Source of the DNA: Nocardia niigatensis NBRC 100131
GTDB lineage: Bacteria; Actinomycetota; Actinomycetes; Mycobacteriales; Mycobacteriaceae
Direction of reading: 5' to 3'
Assembly: GCF_000308655.1 (NCBI RefSeq)
Contig: NZ_BAGC01000048.1
Location: 89,295-153,294 of the forward strand
DNA length: 64,000 nt
A program made the translations under genes and the position numbers. Every line of letters starts with the position of its first letter. Within the stretch, counting starts at the first letter, position 1. The notes below the pieces were generated by a model that was not told where the DNA came from, searched no databases, and was given only the letters and a program-made list of their open reading frames with translations. This document shows, in pieces, positions 33,262 to 40,489 of the stretch.

Positions 33262-33752
33262 GTGGTGACCCTCTCAGAGCCACCTGGCCCCCGTCAGGCG
33301 ATCTCAATTCAGACAAGGGATAGCCACCAACCGGCTGAGCGCCACTCGGCCGCCAACAGTGCGCGCTCATGCCGAATGGCGTGCGACCGGTCAAATCCCG
33401 CACAATCCGCTGTAGAAAGGCAATTTCGCGCCAATTCCTCAGCTGTAGTGAACGTTTAGAACAGGTGGATTGGCCGTGCATGTCCGCGTGGCAGCGCACT
33501 CTCCTGCCGCATAGCGCGCTGCGCAGTTCGGACAGCGCCGCACGGCGAAAGATCAACCGGCCGTTCGGTTCTGAGCACATACGCAGGCCACCCGGTCGGC
33601 CGGGCGACGTGTTACGCCGAGTCCGCGCCGACGCGGTCCCGTAGATGCTCAGGGGACATGAACTGCCATCCCACCGACATCCCGTGCCTAACCGGCACTC
33701 ACCGCACCTAACCGGCTAACAACACTCTGACCTCAGCAGATGGCACGACTGC
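33262..33752. other. Intergenic region holding the left edge of the repeat-bounded island
   Basis: No gene is supported. It contains the long direct repeat R1 (33357-33521) and, at its end, an inverted-repeat motif of the form GCGCTG-N11-CAGCGC (33516-33538). The rest, 33540-33752, shows no coding signal and carries the upstream region of the Ltp-family gene. Confidence 0.5.
33357..33521 (+). repeat. Long direct repeat R1, left copy
   Basis: 165 bases repeated at 38931-39095 with only about five differences by eye and no gaps. Inside it are ACCGGTCAAATCCCGCAC, GCTGTAGAAAGGCAATTTCG and CTGTAGTGAACGTTTAGAAC. The two copies bracket 5.4 kb that holds the Ltp gene, a membrane protein, a truncated integrase and two lipoproteins. 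Confidence 0.9.
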
Positions 33753-34313
33753 ATGATGCTCCACCCATCACCTGACGAATGGACACCCGTGAACACACCC
33801 ACCCGCGTCGAGCCGTTCCCCACCCCACAGCCCAGTTACCTGTCGGCCGCAGACGCGCCGAAGAAGCAGAAGAAATGGGTGTGGCTGGTCGGCGCCCCCG
33901 TACTGGCTCTCACCCTGGCGGCACCCGCATGGAACGGCGCTGCGGCCGCGGCCGAAGTCGCTCAGCCGGATATCGCGGCGCCCGTATCGACACTCGTGGT
34001 CGAATTCTCTCCGGCCAAGCAGGACATCACCTCCAGCCAGCGCAACGCCATCCGGTCTGCCCAGCAGTACCTCGACTACTCTGCCTTCTCCCGCAGCGGT
34101 CTGATTCACCAGCTCGAGTACGAAGACTTCTCCACCGCAGACGCTACGTTCGCAGTGGACAGCCTGAATGTGGACTGGAACGAGCAGGCGGCAAAGAGCG
34201 CCAAGCAGTACCTCGAGTACACCTCGTTCTCTCGGTCCGGACTGATCGATCAGCTGGTATACGACGGCTTTACGCGCGCCCAGGCCGAGTACGGGGCCAA
34301 TGCCTCCTACTGA
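33753..34313 (+). CDS. Ltp-family (host cell surface-exposed) protein with two Ltp repeats
   Basis: 186 residues: a short cytoplasmic segment, one membrane helix (VWLVGAPVLALTLAAPAW), then two copies of the Ltp helix pair (SAQQYLDYSAFSRSGLIHQL and SAKQYLEYTSFSRSGLIDQL), each followed by an EYEDFSTADATFAVD-type helix. The same module forms the Ltp lipoprotein of phage TP-J34, which blocks DNA injection by superinfecting phage. Here the anchor is a transmembrane helix, not a lipobox. GTG 33789 is an alternative start. Its location in a repeat-bounded island fits transfer by phage or plasmid. An exclusion role is inference. Confidence 0.85.
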   Translation: MMLHPSPDEWTPVNTPTRVEPFPTPQPSYLSAADAPKKQKKWVWLVGAPVLALTLAAPAWNGAAAAAEVAQPDIAAPVSTLVVEFSPAKQDITSSQRNAIRSAQQYLDYSAFSRSGLIHQLEYEDFSTADATFAVDSLNVDWNEQAAKSAKQYLEYTSFSRSGLIDQLVYDGFTRAQAEYGANASY

Positions 34314-34348
34314 CAATCTCTTTCGGCGGTAGACCCTGTTGGCGAGAA

Positions 34349-34385
34349 GCGAGCACTGCGGCGCGCGGCCGGTCGTAGTGCTCGC
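34349..34385 (+). terminator. Hairpin terminator candidate after the Ltp gene
   Basis: Perfect 9-bp stem GCGAGCACT / AGTGCTCGC with a 19-base GC-rich loop, 36 bases past the stop codon. No T-run follows, as is common in high-GC actinomycetes. Confidence 0.55.
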
Positions 34386-34665
34386 GTGGGCGCGGCGCGT
34401 GGGGTTTTCATCACCACCAAAGCGTTCACGTCGGGTGCCCGGGCTAAACCGGTCTGGCTTCAGTCAGCGGGAGTGAGCGATAATGCCGCTTACGGGGCGG
34501 CTCGGGTCGGCCGAGCCGCGGGCCGGCCGAACGCACCCTCATGCCGAGTTTCGGATTGCCCTCTTAGTGGGTTGGGGCTCTGCGACTTTGGATCTCTACC
34601 GGACCCACACGATCTCTCCACACTTGGTCGACGGATCGGACACAACTGGTCGATACAGTGACCGC
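34386..34665. other. Gene-free gap with a probable leaderless promoter at its right end
   Basis: No coding signal. TACAGT at 34654-34659 ends 6 bases before the GTG at 34666, and TTGGTC lies at 34624-34629. That would place the transcript start at or next to the start codon, as in leaderless actinobacterial messages. Confidence 0.4.
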
Positions 34666-35643
34666 GTGTCTACTCGTGATACACCGTGGAATCGCTGGAG
34701 CCGTTTCGCGTACCTATTGCAGGTCGTTGCCGTCGGCGCGCTGGCTCTCGCGTGGGCGGCGATCGTGGTCGGACTGTTCTCTGGCCGGGGAGTGGATCCA
34801 CGGTTCGAGCTCGAAGCGGGCGGCCGCTTCGAGGCCAACCTCGCGGTCTATTGGCCGTTCCTGCTGGTGATCAGCCCGCTGCTGGCCGTCACTGGCCTTT
34901 TCGGGCTGTTGCCATACCGGTTCGCGCCTGGCGGCACCATTGTGGGTGGGGTAGTTGCCAGTCTTTTCGCTCAGTGGGTGGGAACCGAGCTGTACTTGTC
35001 CGACTACAAGCGGGAGTTACCCGGACGCCTCGAAACGAGCTTCGGCGCTGCGTGTTTCGCAGTTGCCGTAGCGTTCACGGCAGCTTTCTTGCACTTGTAT
35101 AGCAACCGATCCGGTCGGACGCGTGTCGCTTCGATTCGAGGCGGAGCAGTGCTGGCGGTCGCCATTCTCGTCAGTGCCTGGGTCACGATTCCGCCGCTGA
35201 TCGCGGGCAGTGGCACTCCGTCCGGTGTCCTGGCTGGGTTCGTCACCGACCCCCATTGCGGCAGGAAAGTGTCGGACTGGACCGACGAGGGACGGGCGAC
35301 CGTCTACAAGGGCGACGCGAGAACACAGTCGTATCCGCCGAAGGATATGCCCGACATTCGGTTCGGGGTCGTGGTCACACTGCGTAACGGCACGGGCAGC
35401 GTCGAAACCACCCCGCCGACCGCGATCTCGTTCCGAGACGAGCTGCCATTTCGTTCGGGTCCGCCGGCAACCGAATTGCTGCTGTCTCGGCCTAATACAG
35501 GCAACGGGTTCGCGTTTACTCGCATACGCGATCCGAAGTGTGAGACCGGCACTAGCCGGGTGGTTTCGGCGACCTACATCTATGACGACTACGGCAGAAC
35601 GAACACGCCTCAGATTCGGGGCACGGTATCTCGTAGCGAGTAA
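34666..35643 (+). CDS. Hypothetical membrane protein with four helices and an extracytoplasmic tail
   Basis: 325 residues from GTG 34666. Helices: LLQVVAVGALALAWAAIVVG, FLLVISPLLAVTGLFGLLPY, FGAACFAVAVAFTAAFLHLY and VLAVAILVSAWVTIPPLIAG. A loop of about 150 residues follows with two cysteines (DPHCGRK and DPKCETG) that could pair. Codon choice is looser (more A/T at third positions) than in the core genes, which suggests later acquisition. The frame extends up to 34483, but that extension has no coding character. Family not recognised. Confidence 0.7.
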   Translation: MSTRDTPWNRWSRFAYLLQVVAVGALALAWAAIVVGLFSGRGVDPRFELEAGGRFEANLAVYWPFLLVISPLLAVTGLFGLLPYRFAPGGTIVGGVVASLFAQWVGTELYLSDYKRELPGRLETSFGAACFAVAVAFTAAFLHLYSNRSGRTRVASIRGGAVLAVAILVSAWVTIPPLIAGSGTPSGVLAGFVTDPHCGRKVSDWTDEGRATVYKGDARTQSYPPKDMPDIRFGVVVTLRNGTGSVETTPPTAISFRDELPFRSGPPATELLLSRPNTGNGFAFTRIRDPKCETGTSRVVSATYIYDDYGRTNTPQIRGTVSRSE

Positions 35644-35750
35644 CGCGCTGGCAGGGGTGTTTGATAGGCGGCGCTGATCTGGATGTCCGCACATGCCGCG
35701 TCCCGCGCGTTCTGCTCTGGCGGTTCGCTGAGACCGCGGCATCGTGAGGG

Positions 35751-36188
35751 ATGGCTACCTCTCCCGACCTCGATGTCACCTTCGCCGGTGACGACCTCGT
35801 GCTCCGGCTGGACGCCCTGGCTTACCTCGCCCGCTTCTCCGCGGTGTCGAGAATCCACACGAAATCCGATCTGCGCCTGTACTTCTACTGGTGCACCGAC
35901 CACCAGCTCACTCCGCTCACGGTGGCGAGAACCGAGGTCGAGCGGTACATGCGATGGATGCAGGAAGTCCGCCGCTTCAAACCCGCGACCGTCGCCCGCC
36001 GGCTGGCCGTGGTCGCCGGGTTCTACCGCACCTGCGTCATCGATGGCGTCCTGGACCGGTCCCCGGCGGAGTACGTGCGCCGGCCGCGGGTATCGAACGA
36101 GTCACCGACACTGGGACTTTCGCATCTGCAGTTCGAGGCACTGCTGCCGGTCAATCTTGACGGCCCTGTAATGCCGCAACCGCTCTGA
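35751..36188 (+). pseudogene. Truncated tyrosine integrase (N-terminal SAM-like core-binding domain only)
   Basis: 145 codons that match the N-terminal arm of phage-type tyrosine recombinases: LRLDALAYLARFSAVSRIHT, LRLYFYWCTDHQLTPL, EVERYMRWMQEVRRFKPATV, ARRLAVVAGFYRTCVIDG and PAEYVRRPRVSNESPTLGLS. Similarity stops at FEALLP; the catalytic domain with the R-H-R-Y residues is absent. The stop codon overlaps a GACCGAACCGGCCAGC motif that recurs at the other island junctions. It could still bind DNA but cannot recombine. Confidence 0.85.
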
Positions 36189-36204
36189 CCGAACCGGCCA
36201 GCGC
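36185..36204. repeat. Junction motif CTGACCGAACCGGCCAGCGC (third occurrence)
   Basis: This 20-base string is identical to the start of direct repeat R2 at 39090 and 42794, and here it begins at the truncated integrase stop. The full form there is GCGCTG-N11-CAGCGC, an inverted repeat. A related form in opposite orientation ends R1 at 33516-33538. Confidence 0.7.
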
Positions 36205-36415
36205 GGGGCATCGGAAGATCGACTGGCGGTGGCGGTCGGCCGAGCGCACTTGATGCCGGGTGTCGCGCAGTCCCATTCGGCGCTCCGGTCGACGACATCG
36301 GGGTGGGCGAAAACTCTCTGGCATGGTCGGGGCCTGCCGTCACCGGCACTGCAATTGCCCAGCAGAACGGGCTGTGGCACAGTCGGTTCCAACTGGTGAC
36401 AGCATTGGGGAGTGT

Positions 36416-37645
36416 ATGCCGAAGTGGTGGGGGACGGCAGCGCTGTGCCTGACGGCAGGATTGGTGTTGGCGGGCTGCGGATCTCAGGCCGGCTCGACGG
36501 GGCCGAACGGGTCCGAGGTGAACGTCGATCCGAGCAAGCTGGATGTGGGGAACTACCCTACGAATCCGCAGCACATGGACCGGCCTGCCGGTCGCGACCA
36601 GGCGCGCCAACTGGCGGGTGAACGGCTCGCGGACCACCTGGCCCTGCCGGCCGATGTGGATCCGCGGTTCATCTATCAGCTGCCGGGCCGGCCTGTCCCG
36701 CCCACCGACTACTCGCTCGGCTTGGATCCCGAAAAGCAGAACATAGTGGCCGGTTTCGAGGAGATCGCCTACTCGGCCGCGGACTGCGCTGTCGGCATCG
36801 CACTCACCACCTATGTCCTGGTCATGGCCTCGGAACAGGACACCTCCGCAGCGGTCGACCTGCTCGCCGCGTCAAAGCCGGACGCGGCATACGACGGCTC
36901 GGCAACCCAACTACCGGTGGACCAGCTACCGGTGAACCTCCCGCACCATCCACAGGTGCGGGCATGGGCCGGCCCGCACACTGCACTGCGGGCGGCGGCC
37001 ACCGACGGCAGACTGCTGATCGTCACCAAGGTTGTCGACGAGGCCCTCACCGAGCTGGGCGAACCGCAGGACCTCGATGCTCTCGCGACCCTCGCCGGCA
37101 AGAACATCGATGCGCAACTGGCCGCGCTGCACGGGTATTCACTGCCCACCGCCGACTCCACCATCGAGGCTCCCGCGGATCCCGACGACATGCTTTCGCG
37201 CGCACTACCGATAGTCGACACCAGCGGCCCGACCGGCCTTGAGCTCTACAACGATCACGGCGCACTGCTGGCCACTCCCTTTCCCGTGGCCGAGGGTGAT
37301 CTTTTCCGCGAGACCGGAACAGATCGAGTCGCCCACGCCGGCACCGATGTGCTGCGTGCCCGTGATGTCGCGGCAGCACAACGTCTGCGGGACAGCAACT
37401 TCCAGCTATTTCGGGGTAGAGCCGAGTACTCGCCGCCGGAAAAGATCTTCGTCTCGGCCGATCCCCCGCCTGGGGTGCCCGGAGCGCGCTGCCTCATGAC
37501 AAAGTCATGGGACAAGGTCACTTCACCGAGGTTCCTGTGCGCGGTATCGCGTGGCCGCTACGCCGCCCAGGCATGGTCGGATCAGCTCATCGACGCGCAG
37601 CAGCAGATCGCGGCTCAATACGTGAGATTGGCAGCCGCAGAATGA
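36416..37645 (+). CDS. Lipoprotein, first of a paralogous pair (DUF7373-like)
   Basis: 409 residues. Lipobox LVLAGC at the end of a short signal peptide (MPKWWGTAALCLTAG onward). The mature part has VDPSKLDVGNYPTNP, HMDRPAGRDQARQLAGERLA and a C-terminal ARCLMTKS to FLCAVSRGRYAAQAWS, where two cysteines probably pair. Layout and opening resemble Nocardia lipoproteins annotated as DUF7373, from memory. ATG 36416 has GGGGAG 3 bases upstream. Its stop overlaps the start of the next lipoprotein by 4 bases. The role at the cell surface is unknown. Confidence 0.8.
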   Translation: MPKWWGTAALCLTAGLVLAGCGSQAGSTGPNGSEVNVDPSKLDVGNYPTNPQHMDRPAGRDQARQLAGERLADHLALPADVDPRFIYQLPGRPVPPTDYSLGLDPEKQNIVAGFEEIAYSAADCAVGIALTTYVLVMASEQDTSAAVDLLAASKPDAAYDGSATQLPVDQLPVNLPHHPQVRAWAGPHTALRAAATDGRLLIVTKVVDEALTELGEPQDLDALATLAGKNIDAQLAALHGYSLPTADSTIEAPADPDDMLSRALPIVDTSGPTGLELYNDHGALLATPFPVAEGDLFRETGTDRVAHAGTDVLRARDVAAAQRLRDSNFQLFRGRAEYSPPEKIFVSADPPPGVPGARCLMTKSWDKVTSPRFLCAVSRGRYAAQAWSDQLIDAQQQIAAQYVRLAAAE

Positions 37646-38898
37646 ATTCGACCAAGCTCGTGCGCCGACGGTGCCGAACGGCGGTCGCGGTCGCCGCGGT
37701 CATCGGCGGAGTAGTCTCGATCACCGGCTGCAGCACAGGGATCGGTGGTCGGGCCACACCCGGCGAACTCGACGTCCGCACTCTCGATGTGGGCGGCATG
37801 GCGACCGAGCCGTTCGATCGCCCGATGCCCGGCTCGCACAGCTTCGACCATGGGATCCAGCTGGCCACGATGCGCTTGGCCGACCACACCATCACCGGGC
37901 GGGATATCGATCCAGCCCTGAAATACAGTCTCATCAGCGCGCCTACGCGGAACGGATCGTCCTACGACCTGTTCTGGGCGCCCGGGTTGCAGGCACCCGA
38001 CACCTCCGAGGTTCTGGAGCGCGAAAAGATGCTGTTCGGCTACACCTACCAAGCCACCGACAGCGCGGATCAGATCCTCTGGGGAGAGCCCCGCCCCGCC
38101 GGGGCGGAGCAGGCGACGATCACGGTCCTGCAGTTCCCCGACGAACAGACCGCAACCCGCAGCGCCCAGGAGATCACCGACGCGGAATTCGATACCGCCG
38201 CAGATAATCAGGCCGTGACGCTTCCCGCTCACCTCCAGGCGAATACCTTCCAGGAGCCGAACCAGCCCGATATCGAATCGACGCTGGCGCACGGCTCCTA
38301 TGTCGTGAACCTGGTGATCCGAGGCAAATCCTCGGATCCGGCAACACTATCGACGTTGGCGGACAACGCATACACCGCCGAGCTGCCGATGCTCGACGGG
38401 CTACCGCCACTGTCGAGCCGGGAGATCCTGGTGCAGGACAACGATTCCAACGGCATGCTGCGCCGTACCCTGCAGGCCGGCACGATCCTGAGTCCACGGT
38501 TCGCCGACGAGGCGACCTTCGGTCTGCAGGGCTACCTGCACAGTCAGCACGATGTCGAGTGGACCGCGGGCGTCATGACGGCCGCCGGCGCCGACGCTTT
38601 CGGATACAGCGATCCCGACCAGGACCGCACCATCACCACCCGCACCCGCGACGATGCGGCCGCCTCGAACCTGCTGAACGCACTGGCCGGTCAACCCGGA
38701 CTCAAACCGGCCATTACCCCGACGCAGGTACCCGATGCCCACTGCTTCGAGGACACCGCGATGCGCGACAACCGGAAAGACCGGATCATCTGCTTCGTCC
38801 GCTACCGCCGCTACGTCGCCACGATCCGCAGCAGACAGCCGGTCGACGCCGATCAGCGCGCCGCCGCGCAGTACGCGCTCCTCGCGAACAGTCAGTAG
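37642..38898 (+). CDS. Lipoprotein, second of a paralogous pair (DUF7373-like)
   Basis: 418 residues. Lipobox SITGC after the hydrophobic run AVAVAAVIGGVVSI. It parallels the upstream lipoprotein: ELDVRTLDVGGMATEPFDRP against KLDVGNYPTNP, a shared QLATMRLADH / ARQLAGERLADH block, and a C terminus AHCFEDTAMR to IICFVRYRRYVATIR with the same two cysteines. ATG 37642 overlaps the previous stop, so the pair is translationally coupled and may form a heterodimer. It ends 33 bases before direct repeat R1. Confidence 0.8.
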   Translation: MNSTKLVRRRCRTAVAVAAVIGGVVSITGCSTGIGGRATPGELDVRTLDVGGMATEPFDRPMPGSHSFDHGIQLATMRLADHTITGRDIDPALKYSLISAPTRNGSSYDLFWAPGLQAPDTSEVLEREKMLFGYTYQATDSADQILWGEPRPAGAEQATITVLQFPDEQTATRSAQEITDAEFDTAADNQAVTLPAHLQANTFQEPNQPDIESTLAHGSYVVNLVIRGKSSDPATLSTLADNAYTAELPMLDGLPPLSSREILVQDNDSNGMLRRTLQAGTILSPRFADEATFGLQGYLHSQHDVEWTAGVMTAAGADAFGYSDPDQDRTITTRTRDDAAASNLLNALAGQPGLKPAITPTQVPDAHCFEDTAMRDNRKDRIICFVRYRRYVATIRSRQPVDADQRAAAQYALLANSQ

Positions 38899-38930
38899 TC
38901 ACGAGCGCGCGAGCACCTTACGCCCGCCCG

Positions 38931-39095
38931 CAGTGCTCGCTCATGCCGAATGCCGTGCGACCGGTCAAATCCCGCACAATCCGCTGTAGAAAGGCAATTT
39001 CGCGCCAATTCCTCAGCTGTAGTGAACGTTTAGAACAGATGGGTTGGCCGTGCATGTCCGCGTGGCAGCGCACTCTCCTGCCGCATACCGCGCTG
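38931..39095 (+). repeat. Long direct repeat R1, right copy
   Basis: Near-identical to 33357-33521, same orientation. Its last bases overlap the start of direct repeat R2, so the two repeat units abut head to tail here. Confidence 0.9.
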
Positions 39096-39238
39096 ACCGA
39101 ACCGGCCAGCGCACGGCGCCGGCGAAACGATTGAGCCCCCACCCGCACACCGGATGCAGGCTCAGCAGAGTCTCTACCAGAAGCGATGCAAGCGCTGCCC
39201 TACTTCTTCCCAGACGCTAATCCGCTTCGGAACTCGAC
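39090..39238 (+). repeat. Direct repeat R2, left copy: displaced ychF 3' end and terminator
   Basis: 149 bases matching 42794-42942 with about seven differences and no gaps. Read on the minus strand it encodes VEFRSGLASGKK-stop, the last residues of YchF (the real gene has VEFRSGLASAKK), and then a GAGCC/GGCTC hairpin weaker than the one at the real ychF end. The 5' part of ychF is absent. Confidence 0.9.
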
Positions 39239-39589
39239 CCCATTGACATCCAGTATCTGCACGTCAAGCGCTCTGTCCAGAGCTCAACCCACGTTCCGAA
39301 GCCGAAAAACCTCTGTACGCGACTCGCCGCCGGCACCGCCTCCAGACCGCCCCTCCGGCCGCATCGATCTCAGTGGATCGATCGCCATCGAGACGATGAA
39401 CGGCGTCATCCCCACCATCCCGGTGGAGGCCCTGAGTGGGGACGCGGTTTGGGGATCCAACAGCTCGGAGTACTTCGAAGCGCCCCAGTACTGACGTCCG
39501 AAGTCGGAGCGGAATCTCCATCGGACGTCCGGCACGAAGGGACCTTGGGCCCTGCGCCCGGAGCGGGTCAACACAACAGACTGGTCGTT
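39239..39589. other. Gap after repeat R2 with a possible gene remnant
   Basis: A plus-strand open frame ends GRIDLSGSIAIETMNGVIPT, then IPVEALSGDAVWGSNSSEYF and a stop near 39494. It has protein-like composition but no start of its own outside the repeat. It could be the tail of a gene cut by the rearrangement. I do not recognise it. Confidence 0.3.
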
Positions 39590-40369
39590 ATGCGCAAACG
39601 ATTCGAGTTGGCTTTCAACGTGTCCTATCTGGCGGTCATCTGGGGACTGGTGATCGCCATGCGGCGAAACCGCAACCGGGTTCCACAGGAACAGCGCCAG
39701 ACCGCAGCCCGGTTCGAGGAGGCGTTCACCCTGCTGGCGACCGGCGACACCGCGCATCTGGCGTTGCGGGCCGTATCGATGGCACGGGGCGAGGACCGCG
39801 GGTACCTGACCTGGCGGGGACGCCGGGCGAGTCTGATCGGCCTCGGGGAGATGGCGACCTCGATCACGATCACCCTGTTCTATGTGCTCTCTCTGGATGC
39901 CTGGCGGCTGCGATTCCGGCGGTCCTGGGACGGCTTCACCAGGTCGCTGCTGGGGCTGTCGTTCGTGCGGTTGATCCTGCTGGCGACCCCGTTCAACAAC
40001 TGGGACAAGGACGAGACGCCGGCAGGCTTCGCCGTGGACCGCAATGTCCCGCTACTGGCCGTGGGTGCGAGCGAGATGTACCTCATGCGCCGGGAGGCCA
40101 CCCGCACCGGCGACCGCACCTTCCGCTTCCTCTCCGACGCCATGGCGGCGTCCTTCGCCTGCTATCTCCCGGTCATTCTCTGGGCCCGCCGCATCCCCCA
40201 GCTGGGCCTGCTCATGATTCCCAAGACCCTCGCCTACCTGGCCATGGCCTTCCGCGTCTACCGCGACTTCTTCAGCGGCACAGCGCAATCGGCCGAGACG
40301 GGGCCGCGGGCGCGCCCAGGGCGCGACTCGCTCGAAGGCGGCAGCGAGCCGCGGCCCGCCCACCGGTGA
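39590..40369 (+). CDS. Hypothetical multi-pass membrane protein
   Basis: 259 residues. It opens MRKRFELAFNVSYLAVIWGL. Four or five hydrophobic segments follow, including GLGEMATSITITLFYVLSL, LLGLSFVRLILLATPF and MAASFACYLPVILWA. The C-terminal 35 residues are charged and Gly/Arg-rich. No catalytic motif. It is followed by the UbiB-type kinase gene after 120 bases, same direction, and both lie between the two R2 repeats. Family not recognised. Confidence 0.7.
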   Translation: MRKRFELAFNVSYLAVIWGLVIAMRRNRNRVPQEQRQTAARFEEAFTLLATGDTAHLALRAVSMARGEDRGYLTWRGRRASLIGLGEMATSITITLFYVLSLDAWRLRFRRSWDGFTRSLLGLSFVRLILLATPFNNWDKDETPAGFAVDRNVPLLAVGASEMYLMRREATRTGDRTFRFLSDAMAASFACYLPVILWARRIPQLGLLMIPKTLAYLAMAFRVYRDFFSGTAQSAETGPRARPGRDSLEGGSEPRPAHR

Positions 40370-40489
40370 AGTGCTCGCCGTGTGCGAGCCGCTGAAGAGT
40401 TGGGCCCGAAGGCCCATACGGCCGTTCCCACATCCGAAGGTTGCTGTCAGATCATCGCTGGCAGCCTTGACACAAAGGTTGCTGATCAG

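Noticed and set aside
38931..39148. A 53-residue minus-strand open frame shared by both R1 copies as a conserved gene
   Set aside because: The copies differ at only about five bases, so openness is not evidence of selection, and the start lies in different flanking sequence in each.
39239..39494. Plus-strand frame after R2 as a complete gene
   Set aside because: The only start codon lies inside the ychF-derived repeat, and the first 50 residues look non-coding. At most it is a remnant.
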